From Saccopteryx bilineata (Eukaryota; Chordata; Mammalia; Chiroptera; Emballonuridae): DNA of 64,000 nt. Below the pieces are notes generated by a model that worked only from the letters and a program-made list of their open reading frames with translations, did not search any database and was not told where the DNA came from. This document shows, in pieces, positions 31,441-42,508 of this stretch. Numbering within the stretch: the first letter of the stretch is position 1; every line of letters starts with the position of its first letter. Location: NCBI RefSeq assembly GCF_036850765.1, contig NC_089501.1:16406997-16470996 (forward strand), in the 5' to 3' direction. The translations under genes and the position numbers were made by a program.

Positions 31441-31977
31441 AACACATTAGCAGACATTACATTTTTTAAAAAAGCTTATGAATATACTTTATTTTTAGGA
31501 AGACTTTAAGATATAAAAAATAAGCACATAGTACAGAGTTTATATATACCCTCATAAATAATTTCCCCCATTATCAATAACTTGCATTGCTGTGGAATAT
31601 CTGTTAGAGTTAATGATATAATATTGACACAACATTATTACTAAAATCCATACTATTCAATTGTTTTTTATTTTGTAATAATGTCCTTTTTCTGTCTCAG
31701 AGTTCCAACTATGATACCACAGTCCATTTTATGTCTCCTTAGGTTCATCTTGGTTGTAACAAGTCTATGGTTATTGGTGACCATAACAGTTTTAAGGATT
31801 ATTAGCCTTATTTATAGTAGGATTGGAATTTGTGTGAGGTTTTTTCTCATCTTCAGGCTGAAGTTATGAGCTTTTGGGATCATAAGATTAAGATGCCATT
31901 TTTATCACATGAATTATGACTGCTGATAGTGAACATAATCACCTGGTTAAAGTAGTGTTTACTGGATTTTTTTAATG
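31441..31977 (-). repeat. Ancient L1M 3' UTR remnant (first part)
   Basis: Reverse-complement L1M 3' UTR wording on the plus strand: 'ACAGAGTTTATATATACCCT', 'CAATAACTTGCATTGCTGTG', 'CTTTTTCTGTCTCAGAGTTC', 'GTCTCCTTAGGTTCATCTTG' and 'TAATCACCTGGTTAAAGTAG'. It is interrupted by a VES SINE and continues to about 34200. Confidence 0.72.
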
Positions 31978-31987
31978 TAAAGTTTCT

Positions 31988-32360
31988 TTTTTTGTTGTTG
32001 TTTTTTTTGTATTTTTCTGAAGTGAGAAGTGGGGAGGCAGACAGACAGACTCCTGCATGCGTCTGACTGGGATCCACCTGGCATGCCCACCAGGAGGCAA
32101 TGCTCTGCCCATCTGGACTGCTGCTCCATTGCAACCGGAGCCATTCTAGCGCCCGAGGTGGAGGCGATGGAACCATTCTTAGTGCTCGGGCCAACTCTGC
32201 TCAAATGGAGCCTTGGCTGTGGGAGGAAAAGAGAGAGACAGAGAGGAAGCAGAGGGGGAAGGGGGGGAGAAGCTTCTCCTGTGTACCCTGGTCAGGAATC
32301 AAACCAAGGATTTCCACATGCTGGGCTGATGTTCTACCACTGAGCCAACTGGCCAGGGCC
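31988..32360 (-). mobile_element. Type 1 (VES-like) SINE
   Basis: The minus strand starts GGCCCTGGCCAGTTGGCTCA, with the full VES body and an A-tail (T-rich 31985-32010). The duplication TAAAGTTTCT lies at 31978-31987 and 32361-32370. It splits an ancient L1. Open frames of 81-104 codons inside it are not genes. Confidence 0.94.
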
Positions 32361-32370
32361 TAAAGTTTCT

Positions 32371-34200
32371 CTTTTATTTACCCTTTCCATATTATATTCT
32401 AGAAGGAAGACACACAGCTCATATTTATGCAATGGTGAGTTGTGATCTTTCTCTTTTAGAAGGAGTATCTAATTAATCTATTTGGAATTATCTTGCATAG
32501 GAAATTTGTCTCATCTCTCCAGCTATCCAAATATTAATTTATTTGAGCAGTTATTCATATTATCATGAACTTAAAATTTTATTTTATGCTTGGAATTCAA
32601 GTTGTTTTATAATCCAGTGCTACTTTATTTATTTTGTTGCTCAAATTATTCCTGTTTTGGACATTGGTAGTTCTTTCGGTTGGGTTCTGTACTCTTTTGA
32701 CAAACCTCCATCATCTTTTTTTAACATTTTCTATTTCCTGGCATTACACAATGCTTCAGGCTTATATAGGATATCTCTTGCTTTAGTCTTACAATCAGTC
32801 ATTTATCAAGGAGTTTTGGTCCCTTTTACTGGAGAATGGTATTAGAAACCAAGATCTGGGTGTTAGGTGTGCCTGTTGTCACTGAGGGGTCATTTATTTT
32901 AGGACTGTTCTTCTGTCCCAGAAAAAAAAAAGTATATGTGTTCATATTAACACAAAAAATGTATATGTATATACAGATATCTATCTATTCATATGTTATA
33001 TATATATATAACCATCTAGATCAATATATATAGTAAAATATGAGCTCTTCCTGAAACTTTAATTCCTTACCACATGAATCATTTTACCCTCTTTATTTGT
33101 TTACCTGCTTATTTTCACTCCAGCAGTTAGAATCCTAGCTCCTGTCATCAGGCCATCTATTTATTCAACCATTTAATTGCACCATACATGTGTGGCTGTA
33201 CCAACATTTCAAACCATATTCTCATGTTAAACACTGTGTCAACTAGAAGGCAGTGTTTATGTGTAATTTCTTTTACCTTTTATTCCTTACAGATTCCATT
33301 TGTTTTAAAAGTTAGACTATAACCTATTCCCTAACCACTTCAGTAAGTTTTTTTCTTCCATATATTGGCATGCAGGTAGATTGTCTTGTCATAATCTACA
33401 TTTCCCCCCCCAAACTTCTAAATAATTTTTTTAAAAGTTGCATACCTTGAAAGTTCACTTTTTGTGTCGGAAACTTCTACAAGTTTTGATAAATGCCAAA
33501 TGTCATGTTTCCACCATTTCAGTATCATACAGAATAGTTTCACCCATTAAAAAAAACCCTTCTGCCCTCTGTTTAATGCCTCCTGTCATCCTAAAACACT
33601 GACAATAATGATCTTTTAATGGTTTCCAGAGATTCGCTTTTCTCAGATGTCATATGACTGCAATCATTGAGTATGTAGCCTTTTCAGACTGGCTTCTTTC
33701 ACTTAGCAATATGCATTCAAGGTTTGTCCATGTCCTTTTGTGGCCACAACTAGGTGTTTCTTTTTATCACTGAAAAGTCTTTTATTGTATGAATTTATCA
33801 CAGCTTGTTTATCCAATTGCCTATTGAAAAACATCTTACTTTCTTCCAATTCTTGATAATTACAAATAAAATTACTCTTTATTTTATATAACTAAAAAAT
33901 ACAGGTTATTTTATGGACATACTTTTTCAAGTGAATTGAGTAAATACCTAGCAGTATGATTATAGAATCATATGATAAGATTATGTTTAGCTTACGCCTA
34001 CCTTCCAAAGTGGCTATACCATTCTGCATTTCTACCAGTGATGAATGCCAGTTTCTGTTGCTCTACATCCTCATCATATATGTCCTAATTCTATATAGTT
34101 TTGAGGCTTACTTTGTCTCTTCAGACTGTGTTTTGTCTTGTCCTTTGACATACTTTGTAATTTTTTTGTTCAAAGATGAATGAGCATGGTGTGTCATGTA
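32371..34200 (-). repeat. Ancient L1M remnant (second part: 3' UTR and ORF2 end)
   Basis: Continues from 31977. The plus strand reads 'GCTACTTTATTTATTTTGTT', 'CAAATTATTCCTGTTTTGGA', then 'GGCTTCTTTCACTTAGCAAT', 'TTTGTCCATGTCCTTTTGTG' and 'CTATACCATTCTGCATTTCT', the usual order of an old minus-strand L1 from 3' UTR into the ORF2 C-terminus. A TATA-rich tract lies at 32950-33030. No frame survives. Confidence 0.65.
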
Positions 34201-36092
34201 AAAAGGAAATGAAGTAAATAGTCCCTTAATATAAGGTTTACATAAATCTGCCTAGATGCTATACTGCTTAATGTTCACTGTAGCTGTTGATGCCAGAAGC
34301 TTTAGTTTCCTCAAATGTCTTTTTTGTTTTGTTTATTTTCTTTTTAAATACTTTTGTCTTTGATTTTTCCTAACTACTCCTTAAATAGAGTCTGCGCCTT
34401 GCATCTCTTTTAGTTGTAATCCACTGTTATTATATTGCAGCACTGTTATTTGGCAGCAAGACATGAGGAGAGGAAGCATTTTGTAATATTATGATTAAAT
34501 CTCAGTCTTTTAGTGGGTGTGAGTCCCTGGGCTCTGCCCTTCAGAAGTGTTTCTTATGTTTCTCCATCCCTTAAGTGAAACAAGATCCTGAATTTGGCTA
34601 TTTGCCCTTTTTCCAAGATGAAAACAACAAAACAAAAAAAAAAAGCCTCTGTTAGGGTTGTTCCTTGGAGAGCAAGGTTTATTTATGAAGATGAAAGCTA
34701 TGATAAAATTTTTAAATGGTTACTTACTGTTCCTACTGAGAAGAGGAGGGGATTTTTTTTTTTTTCAAATCTTTAACACGAGAACCTGGTGGATTCTTGG
34801 AAGAAAAACACATGAATATGTAGGTCCCAGGTAATTTCTTACTTTCAAGTTGGTCCACTCTCAACCTCGAGTGATTCACCGGCATTCCCATTTTCGTGTT
34901 CTTACCAGTCTGTGGCCCTGGAAGCTTCTGCTTCAGGCTAGCTGATCTCAGTTTCAATTCCCTGTATTTGCCATTCTCCAGATTTTTGGGTGGCAATTTT
35001 CTAAGTAATGTCAAATCTCTGATGAGTTACAAGTAAATCATTAATTTTTAGTGTTTTTTTTTCCAGCTTTTTATTGTAAAAATTAGTGTAACAACTTCAG
35101 AGAGCTCTAATGTTAGAGCTAAAATTGGATATTTGTTCACTTTTATTTGGTAGAACGGTGTTACATTGCTACTCCTGGCTATGTATATTACTAAAGTTAG
35201 AGATCTATTATTTAATGCTAAAGAGAGGGTAAATATTGAGTACCCTGATGATAGCAATAATTATATTTACATTTACTGAAATTAAAATACTTCAAAGAGA
35301 AAAAGTTTTCATTCTGTTTGATTACACTGTCTTATAAAGAGTAAGGTCTTTAAAGCTATTTTATGATCTGAAATATTTCCATTTAATTCAGTTTCATAAA
35401 ATTATATATTCTTTCAAGGTTCAAATCTTAGTTATGACATTTAAAGTCTATGTAAATATTATTTGAATTTAAGGTTCTGATAAAGTTGCTGAAAATCTGA
35501 TGATATTTATCTTTGGTTAAAAATCTGGAAATAGGAGAATGATTTAAAAATATATTACATATATATGGAAGAGTGAGGGAGGAGGATAGTTGTTGCCAAA
35601 GCATCAATAAATTTTATACGCACATTAATTTTTAGCATGCATTTTTAAATTCATACATTAGTGAATCAGCCATTCCTGCTTATCATCACAATCTGGTGAG
35701 GGTTCATTTTATCCTGCTCTATCTATTTTATTGACCTTATAATATTTTTTCTTTATACAACAGAGGAAGCTACAGATAAACACAATATAAACTTAGACTA
35801 AATCTTAAGGTTAGCAATTGTGTACACTTTTTAAGACAATTTATTTAATCTCTTATACATAAAGCAAGAAGCTAAACCTAGATAGAGTTTTGCTTTGAAT
35901 CAACCTAGGAAGTTTTCAGCTTGCAAAGCTTATAATTTAGAATTCTGAAAGCTCCTTCTGCATTCTTTCTGCATATTAACATTTACTAATACATTCAATT
36001 GTATAAATTGCAGAAAATAAATATTGTTAATTTAAAATGAGGTAAGGAACATGATATGTGACTTGGCTATATTTACAGAACTAATCAGTGAC
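34201..36092. other. Unassigned intergenic DNA
   Basis: No gene or named repeat recognised in about 1.9 kb. Open frames are at most 93 codons (34733-35014, minus), without a recognisable domain. Confidence 0.4.
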
Positions 36093-36110
36093 TAAAATAC
36101 TTTACTTACG

Positions 36111-36319
36111 GCCTGACCTGTGGTGGCGCAGTGGATAAAGCGTCAACCTGGAAATGCCGAGGTCGCCGGTTCGAAACCCTGGGCTTGCCTGGTCAAGGCA
36201 CATATGGGAGTTGATGCTTCCTGCTCCTCCCCCTTCTCTCTCTCTCTCTCTCTCTCTCTCCCCCTCCTCTCTAAAAAAAATGAATAAATAAATAAATAAA
36301 AATTAAAAAAAAAATAAAA
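36111..36319 (+). mobile_element. Type 2 tRNA-derived SINE
   Basis: Head GCCTGACCTGTGGTGGCGCA with an A-box-like TGGCGCAGTGG and the B-box GGTTCGAAACC, then the CT-rich body and an AAATAAATAAATAAA tail. A perfect 18-bp duplication TAAAATACTTTACTTACG lies at 36093-36110 and 36320-36337. It is one of the youngest-looking SINEs in the window. Confidence 0.97.
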
Positions 36320-36454
36320 TAAAATACTTTACTTACGTAGTTTCCTCTTTTAAACTGCACTATCACAATTTTTATCTGTACCTAGGTTTAAATATGGAAA
36401 ATATAATTCCTTAATTTTCAGTTGAACTTTGGCATATGTCAAAAATTATATATA

Positions 36455-36665
36455 GCCTGACCTGTGGTGGCGCAGTGGATAAAGCATCGACCTGGAAATG
36501 CTGAGGTCACCGGTTTGAAACCCTGGGCTTGCCTGGTCAAGGCACATATAGGAGTTGATGCTTCCAGCTCCCCCCCTTCTCTCTCTCTGTCTCTCCTCTC
36601 TCTCTCTCTCTCTTTCTCCATCTCTCCCTCTCCTCTCTAAAATGAACAAATAAAAAAAATTTAAA
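36455..36665 (+). mobile_element. Type 2 tRNA-derived SINE
   Basis: Same family and orientation as the copy at 36111. The duplication AAAAATTATATATA is at 36441-36454 and 36666-36679. The CT-rich part contains CTCTCTGTCTCTCC runs. The open frames on the minus strand are by-products of these runs. Confidence 0.95.
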
Positions 36666-36699
36666 AAAAATTATATATAAATTTCTTTTTGTTTGTTTT

Positions 36700-37069
36700 T
36701 AGCGCGCGCGCGCGAGAGAGAGAATCAGGAAGGAAGAGAGATGAGAAGCATCAACTCATAGTTGCGGCACTTTAGTTTTTCATTGATTGCTTTTATATAC
36801 GTGCCTTGACTGGGGGCTACAGCAGACCAAGTGACCCGTTGCTCAAGCCAGTGACCTTGGGCTCAAGCCAGCAACCTTAGGCTTCAAGCCAGAGTCTTTG
36901 GGATTAAGCCAGTGACTATGGGGTCATGTCTGCAATCCCACACTTAAACTGGTGAGCCCAAGCTCAAGTAGGTGAGCACATGCTCAAGCTGGTAAACTTG
37001 GGGTTTCAAACCTGGTTCCTTAGCATCCCAGGTCAATGTTCTATCCAATGTGCCACAACCTGATCAGGC
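36700..37069 (-). mobile_element. Type 3 SINE, old long variant
   Basis: The minus strand starts GCCTGATCAGGTTGTGGCAC. Compared with the copy at 37096 the middle is expanded: several repeats of a module resembling CTCAAGCCAGTGACCTTGGG (plus strand, 36842-36990). The 3' side has GA repeats and a (CG)n run at 36702-36714. More diverged than its neighbour. Confidence 0.85.
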
Positions 37070-37095
37070 AAAGAAGATATATAATTTTTACTTTT

Positions 37096-37400
37096 TTTGT
37101 GACAGAGACAGAGAGAGGGACATATAGGGACAGACAGACAGGAAGGGAGAAAGATGAAAAGCATCAGTTCTTCGTTGTGGCACCTTAGTTCATTGATTGC
37201 TTTCTCATATGTGCCTTTACCGTGGGGGCTCTAGCAGCCCAAGTGACCCCTTGCTCAAGCCAGCGACCTTGGGCTCAAACTGATGAGCCTTGCTCAAACC
37301 AGATGAGCCCGCACTCAAGTTGGTGACCTCAGGGTTGCAAACCTGGGTCCTCTGCATCCCAGTTCGATGCTCTATCCACTGTGTTACCACCTGGTCAGGC
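37096..37400 (-). mobile_element. Type 3 tRNA-derived SINE
   Basis: The minus strand starts GCCTGACCAGGTGGTAACAC, with the GGATGCAGAGGACCCAGGTT segment and the CTCATCTGGTTTGAGCAAGG module. A 16-bp duplication TATAATTTTTACTTTT is at 37080-37095 and 37401-37416. Confidence 0.95.
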
Positions 37401-37416
37401 TATAATTTTTACTTTT

Positions 37417-38078
37417 AATCTCTTTATTTGCTTAAAAATATTTATTATGCTCCCATAAAATGTAAACTTATATCAGGCAGGTATGTATGGAAAGAGCAAG
37501 GATCCTGTCATGAATGAAGAATGAAATGGAGATTGCCACTAATCTGATAAATACATAACATATATATACAAAGCAAAATAAAATTGTCATAAATTTTCCT
37601 CAGGAAAATAAACAGAAGAAGACCATGTTGATGTGAAGTCATACATTTCATTCAGATGTGTATGGAACTGTGGAAGTCATGGGCAATTGCTTTGAAGAAC
37701 TAATAATAAGGCTGAAACCTAACACTGTATTAGGACTTTACCATATAAATAATGGGTAGAAGGTGATCTATATGTGAAGACCTCAGGCAGAAGTCAACAT
37801 ATTGAAGGAACCAACAGTGGGCCACAGTGATGCTAGAGGATGATGAGGAAGAACATGAATGCTGTGAGGCTTTTCAATAGCCACACTTGAGAAATCTTTG
37901 CGATTACTTATTTAATGTTGCAGTACAAATATGAACTAATGTAATTAAGCAAAAGACATAAATTTGAATCACAAATATTAGAAATGTAAAACAAAAGACC
38001 ATTTGCACACAATATGTTAGAATATCTAAAAGACTTTGAGAATCAGTGGTAAAATGAACTCAAACAATAAGAGAATTC
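37417..38078. other. Unassigned intergenic DNA
   Basis: No gene or named repeat recognised. Confidence 0.4.
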
Positions 38079-38092
38079 AAAAATAGGAAAGA

Positions 38093-38460
38093 GCCCTGGC
38101 CAGTTGGCTCAGTGATAGAGTGTTGGCCTGGCGTGCAAGAGTCCTGGGTTCGATTCCCAGCCAGGGCACACAGGAGAACTGCCCATCTGCTTCTCCACCC
38201 CTCCCCCTATCTCTCCTCTCTGTCTCTCTCTTCTCCTCCTGCAGCCAAAGCTCCACTGGAGCAAAGATGGGCCGGGCACTGAGGATGGCTCTGTGGCTTC
38301 TGCCTCAGGTGCTAGAATGGCTCTGATTGCGGCACAGCGACGCCCCAAGATGGGCAGAGCATCGCCCCCTGGTGGGCATACCGGGTGGATCCTGGTCAGG
38401 TGCATGCGGGAGTCTGTTTGACTGCTTCCCCGTTTCCAGCTTTGGAAAAATACAAAAAAA
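38093..38460 (+). mobile_element. Type 1 (VES-like) SINE
   Basis: GCCCTGGCCAGTTGGCTCAG head, B-box GGTTCGATTCC, full VES body and A-tail. The duplication AAAAATAGGAAAGA is at 38079-38092 and 38461-38474. Confidence 0.96.
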
Positions 38461-38474
38461 AAAAATAGGAAAGA

Positions 38475-39150
38475 ATATGAACTTCATATAATAGCCTTTA
38501 TATACACAAAAAACAACCAGTTATTAGACAAGATAATGTTTAAGAAGCTTTATTTACAATAGCAATAAATAAATATATAAAGGTAGAATGCTGAGGTGTA
38601 AAATTAAAAGAACTGTGTAAAATCAATATGGTAAAATTTAAAACACTTCTGAAAGACCCAGATATATTTATATATTTGAACAGTTAGATTAGAAGGACAC
38701 ACCTTGTTCTTAGATAATAGAACTCAATATCACATAAGTTTCAGTTCTTCCTATACTTAAATATTTACTACAGTTCCACAAAAAGTTATCCACAAGTTTT
38801 GGTACAGAACTAGTTGGTACCTCATTTCAAATGAAAAAAAAAAATTCAAGAATAGCCAGGAAAACACTAAACAAAAAAAGCTTTAAGGATGGAATTATTA
38901 CAAATTCAGAATGAAAACTTCTGTATAGATGCTTGAATAGATATAACAGTAATGTGCCCTAGCTCATATTTAGTACACTCTAGAAGAGGCATCCTAAGTC
39001 AATGGGGCAAAGATTGAGTTTTTAATCAAGATTGTTGTTGGCTGACTGAATGGTCATTGGAAAAAGGTGAAATTAAATTCATATCTCTCAAGAATTACTT
39101 CAAAATCAGTGCAATAAATGAAACTTACTATTTTAAGAAAAGCTAATAAA
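38475..39150 (+). repeat. Ancient L1 ORF2 remnant
   Basis: Decayed plus-strand ORF2: 'AAGAAGCTTTATTTACAATA', 'GCAATAAATAAATATATAAA', 'AAAACACTTCTGAAAGACCC', 'CAGTTCCACAAAAAGTTATC' and 'CAAGAATAGCCAGGAAAACA' lie in the order found between the reverse transcriptase and the C-terminus. Many stops. The right edge is uncertain. Confidence 0.6.
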
Positions 39151-39389
39151 ATAAAATTTTATAATCATGCTCTTTTTAACCCTTTGAAACTATAAATCTT
39201 CCCCTTTTCTTTTTTGAACTCTTATTTCCATTTTACTTTACTTACAGAAATTTCTCCCAATTCATTACATTTTATATTTGAAAGTTATTTATTGATGATC
39301 CTATTTTCTTCAATAAAATATGTATAAAACTGACATTTAACTTATATTTTATTTCTTATAATATCAAAGATCTGAGTTCAAATATTCAT

Positions 39390-39735
39390 TGGATTTTTAA
39401 CTTTTTTATTAAGTAGCTTTTCACTGAAATATTAGGTACATGTGTAAATATTTACAAATAATAAATATGTATTAGAAGCATTTTCACAATGCAAAATTAT
39501 GGTCACAGATTCAGAAATAGAACAAGACTAGCAATGAAGAATCTACCTCTTCCTTAGATTCACTGCTTCCCTTCAAAATGATTATTATCCTGATCTTCAA
39601 TATTTGAAATTAGCTTTGGCTGCGTTTGAACTTTGTGTAAAAGGAATCATTCGTTAAGTGCATATTTTTGGCTCAGTGTGTGTTGTGAGAAACATTCACA
39701 TTATTGCATGAAGCAATGTGCTTTCACTCTTATTT
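39390..39735 (-). repeat. Ancient L1M 3' UTR-like remnant
   Basis: Plus-strand wording 'GAAATAGAACAAGACTAGCA', 'AATGATTATTATCCTGATCT', 'GCGTTTGAACTTTGTGTAAA', 'AGGAATCATTCGTTAAGTGC' and 'CACATTATTGCATGAAGCAA' matches the reverse complement of old L1M 3' UTRs. Confidence 0.55.
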
Positions 39736-40449
39736 CTCTTTATTATTCAGTTATGTGACTATAACATTTTTATCTCTACTGCTTTGTCACTTCTAATAAG
39801 GTGTATCCCACTAAAGTTTCCAACTAAGGCGGTGAGTTGTTTACCAGGGTGGTGCTCCTTGGTTTGTCTTCAACTCCAATTTTTGTCCTCTCAGCCTAAA
39901 ACAGCAGAAAACGTCTATGTGTTCACCAGGAGTTGTCTATCTAGCTTCTTATCATCTGTCCTGTGCAGTTCAAGAATCTGGCAATTACATTTAAGTAAAA
40001 ACCAATAGACATTTAGGATTAGTTTCCTGTGCCACATTCTCACAGGGATATAGCTGCTTGAACAACTTTCTTTACGCCCAAATATGACTGTTTTTGTATC
40101 CATAATCTTCACCTTTTCTCCCTCCAGCCCTGTTAAAATTGACTGAATATTTGGGGGTTTTATGCCTTTAGTAGTGATATTCTCTACCTGTACTAATCTA
40201 AAGATATATGCCAAGAATCGCCAGTTGTGCCCAGGGATGAAGAACCTGCATAATTATCTCACATGTCTATAATTCCTTTTCTCTTCAGAATAATTGGCTT
40301 CCTGAGCACTGTTCCTCAGGGAATTCTCCATTGCTTCTGACAATTTTGTTGAGGTGGTGGTTGCCATTTATTTGTATTGTATCTATTTCCATGTTTCTTG
40401 TTTCTCAGTTGTACTTTTGACTACTGCAATTATTTTATCCTTCCTTTAG
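39736..40449. other. Unassigned intergenic DNA
   Basis: No gene recognised. Frames of 96 (+) and 99 (-) codons overlap each other near 39915-40008 and show no domain. Confidence 0.4.
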
Positions 40450-40926
40450 AAAGTCTACCATCAACTTAAGTAAACTTTTTGTTAAAGCATAACATACCAC
40501 AGAAAGTTGCACAAATATAATAGACTATTTCCAAGAATTTTCAGAAGTGATCATGCTCTTATAATAAGCACCCAGATTAAAAAAAACATAGTAAATAGCA
40601 AATAGTAAGTTAATATTCTTGTACTTGCTCTTAGCCACTGCCATAACTACCCAAGAATATCAGCTACTCTTACTTCTTACATCATTGATTAGTTTTCCTT
40701 ATTGTAAACTTTCATACATAGAATATTATAATGCATTTTTTTTGGATGAGACTTTCTTTGCTTAACATTTTTTTTTTCAGACAATCATGTAGATTTTTTT
40801 AAAATCATGGTGAAGGCCCCTTATCTTTGTTAAGTGATGAATTGACTAAGTTTTAATGTTACCTATGTCTTAAGTCTTAGAATAACATTTGGTTATGGCA
40901 TTTGGCTACAATATATTATCTGGATT
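40450..40926 (-). repeat. Ancient L1M 3' UTR-like remnant
   Basis: A second copy of the type described at 39390: 'AAGCATAACATACCACAGAA', 'ATAATAAGCACCCAGATTAA', 'TTCATACATAGAATATTATA' and 'GAGACTTTCTTTGCTTAACA' on the plus strand. Strongly decayed. It ends at the VES insertion. Confidence 0.5.
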
Positions 40927-40941
40927 TGATATTCTAATTTT

Positions 40942-41329
40942 TTTTTTTCTTTTTATGAAGCTGGTAACGGGGAGAGACAGTCAGACAGACTCCCGCATGC
41001 GCCCCACCGGGATCCACCCGGCACGCCCACCAGAGGTGAAGCTCTGCCCACCAGGGGGCGATGCTCTGCCCCTCCGGGGTGTCGCTCTGCCGCAACCAGA
41101 GCCACTCTAGCGCCTGGGGCAGAGGCCAAGGAGCCATCCCGAGCGCCCGGGCCAACTTGGCTCCAATGGAGCCTCGGCTGCGGGAGGGGGAGAGAGAGAC
41201 AGAGAGGAAGGAGAGGGGGAGGGGTGGAGAAACAGATGGGCGCTTCTCCTGTGTGCCCTGGCCGGGAATTGAACCTGGGACTTCTGCACACCAGGCCGAC
41301 GCTCTACCACTGAGCCAACCGGCCAGGGC
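40942..41329 (-). mobile_element. Type 1 (VES-like) SINE, little diverged
   Basis: The minus strand starts GCCCTGGCCGGTTGGCTCAG and carries the long VES body, including the CGCCCCCTGGTGGGCAGAGC part. The duplication TGATATTCTAATTTT is at 40927-40941 and 41330-41344. Several CpGs survive, so it is recent. Frames up to 112 codons on both strands are by-products of its low stop content. Confidence 0.97.
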
Positions 41330-41357
41330 TGATATTCTAATTTTGTTTTAAGAAATT

Positions 41358-41449
41358 CTGATTCGATTCCCCGGTAAAGGCACACACAGAAGCAGCTGGA
41401 TGTTCCTCTCTCTCTCTCTCTCTCTCAAAAAAAAAAAAAAAAAAAAAAG
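41358..41449 (+). repeat. SINE 3' fragment with A-tail
   Basis: Starts at a B-box-like GATTCGATTCC, continues 'AGGCACACACAGAAGCAGCT', then a (CT)n run and a long A-tail (about 41427-41448). It is the back half of another tRNA-derived SINE that lacks its 5' head. Confidence 0.7.
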
Positions 41450-41487
41450 ATGGAAAAGAAATTATGCATAAGTATAAGAAATTATGC

Positions 41488-41856
41488 CCCTGGCCGGTTA
41501 GCTCAGCGGTAGAGCGCCGGTCTGGCGTGCGGGGCACCCGGGTTCGATTCCCGGCCAGGGCACATAGGAGAAGCGCCCATTTGCTTCTCCACCCCCAACC
41601 CCTCCTTCCTCTCTGTCCCTCTCTTCCCCTCTCGCAGCCAAGGCTCCATTGGAGCAAAGATGGCCCGGGCTCTGGGGATGGCTCCTAGGCCTCTACCCCA
41701 GGCGCTAGAGTGGCTCTGGTCGCGGCAGAGTGACGCCCTGGAGGGGCAGAGCATCGCCCCTGGTGGGCGTGCCGGGTGGATCCTGATCGGGCGCATGCGG
41801 GAGTCTGACTGTCTCTCCCTGTTTCCAGCTTCAGAAAAAAAAAAAAAAAAAAAAAA
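41488..41856 (+). mobile_element. Type 1 (VES-like) SINE with clean Pol III boxes
   Basis: The head has A-box TAGCTCAGCGG (41499-41509) and B-box GGTTCGATTCC (41541-41551), both matching the tRNA-gene consensus with normal spacing. The body is full length and ends in an A-tail of more than 20 A (41834-41858). The duplication AAGAAATTATGC is at 41476-41487 and 41857-41868. Retained CpGs and a long tail point to a recent insertion. It lies tail-away from the minus-strand VES at 40942. Confidence 0.97.
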
Positions 41857-41954
41857 AAGAAATTATGCATAAGTGTGTGTTGCCTTTATAATTAATATAA
41901 CTTTTTACATTTTTAAATTTATATCTACATTTTATCAAGTTTCTTTTTTAACTT

Positions 41955-42150
41955 TTCTATTTTTCTTTTTTAGTGAATTTATTGCAGTGACACTGGTTAA
42001 TGAAATTATACAGGTTTAAGATGAACAGTTCTAGAACACATTATCTGTACATTGTCTTGTATGTTCACCATCCCAAATCAAGTCTCCATCCATCACCATT
42101 TATCCCCCCATACTCTCCTTAACCTCCCCCACCCTATTTGAATGATATGT
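41955..42150 (-). repeat. L1 3' end fragment
   Basis: Plus-strand wording TTGCAGTGACACTGGTTAAT, 'GAAATTATACAGGTTTAAGA', TGTATGTTCACCATCCCAAA and 'TCTCCATCCATCACCATTTA' is a minus-strand L1 3' UTR of an older family than the copy at 12075. Confidence 0.7.
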
Positions 42151-42464
42151 ATTTATATTATTTTTAGCAATTCTTCCTTGAAGTTTTGATAAATCTAGTA
42201 TATTTATCATTACATTTTTTCACTTAGTAACATTTTAATTGTATATTGTTTCTCTATTTTTAATGGTTTCCATAGGATTTACATGCATCACTGGTTTATT
42301 ATAGTTTATTAAATACTTTTATTTTTCCTCAATACAGTTAGGATTTTAAAACAATTCATTCCAATCCAGGTATCTCATTCTTGCCTTTTGTTTTATTGCT
42401 TTTTTGCATTTTAGTTTACTATATTTAAAAATCCACAGGCAGTATCATTATGAGTTCTCTCCAC

Positions 42465-42508
<44 letters not shown>

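Noticed and set aside
34733..35014. 93-codon minus-strand frame as a small gene
   Set aside because: No domain, no conserved start context, and length within chance expectation for this window.
36842..36990. Regular short repeats resembling a CRISPR-like array
   Set aside because: They are internal modules of a type 3 SINE; spacers are not unique and the genome is mammalian.
41488..41560. tRNA-gene-like segment with A and B boxes
   Set aside because: It is the head of a VES SINE with a SINE body and A-tail. It lacks a convincing cloverleaf and anticodon stem as a functional tRNA. Same for the other SINE heads.
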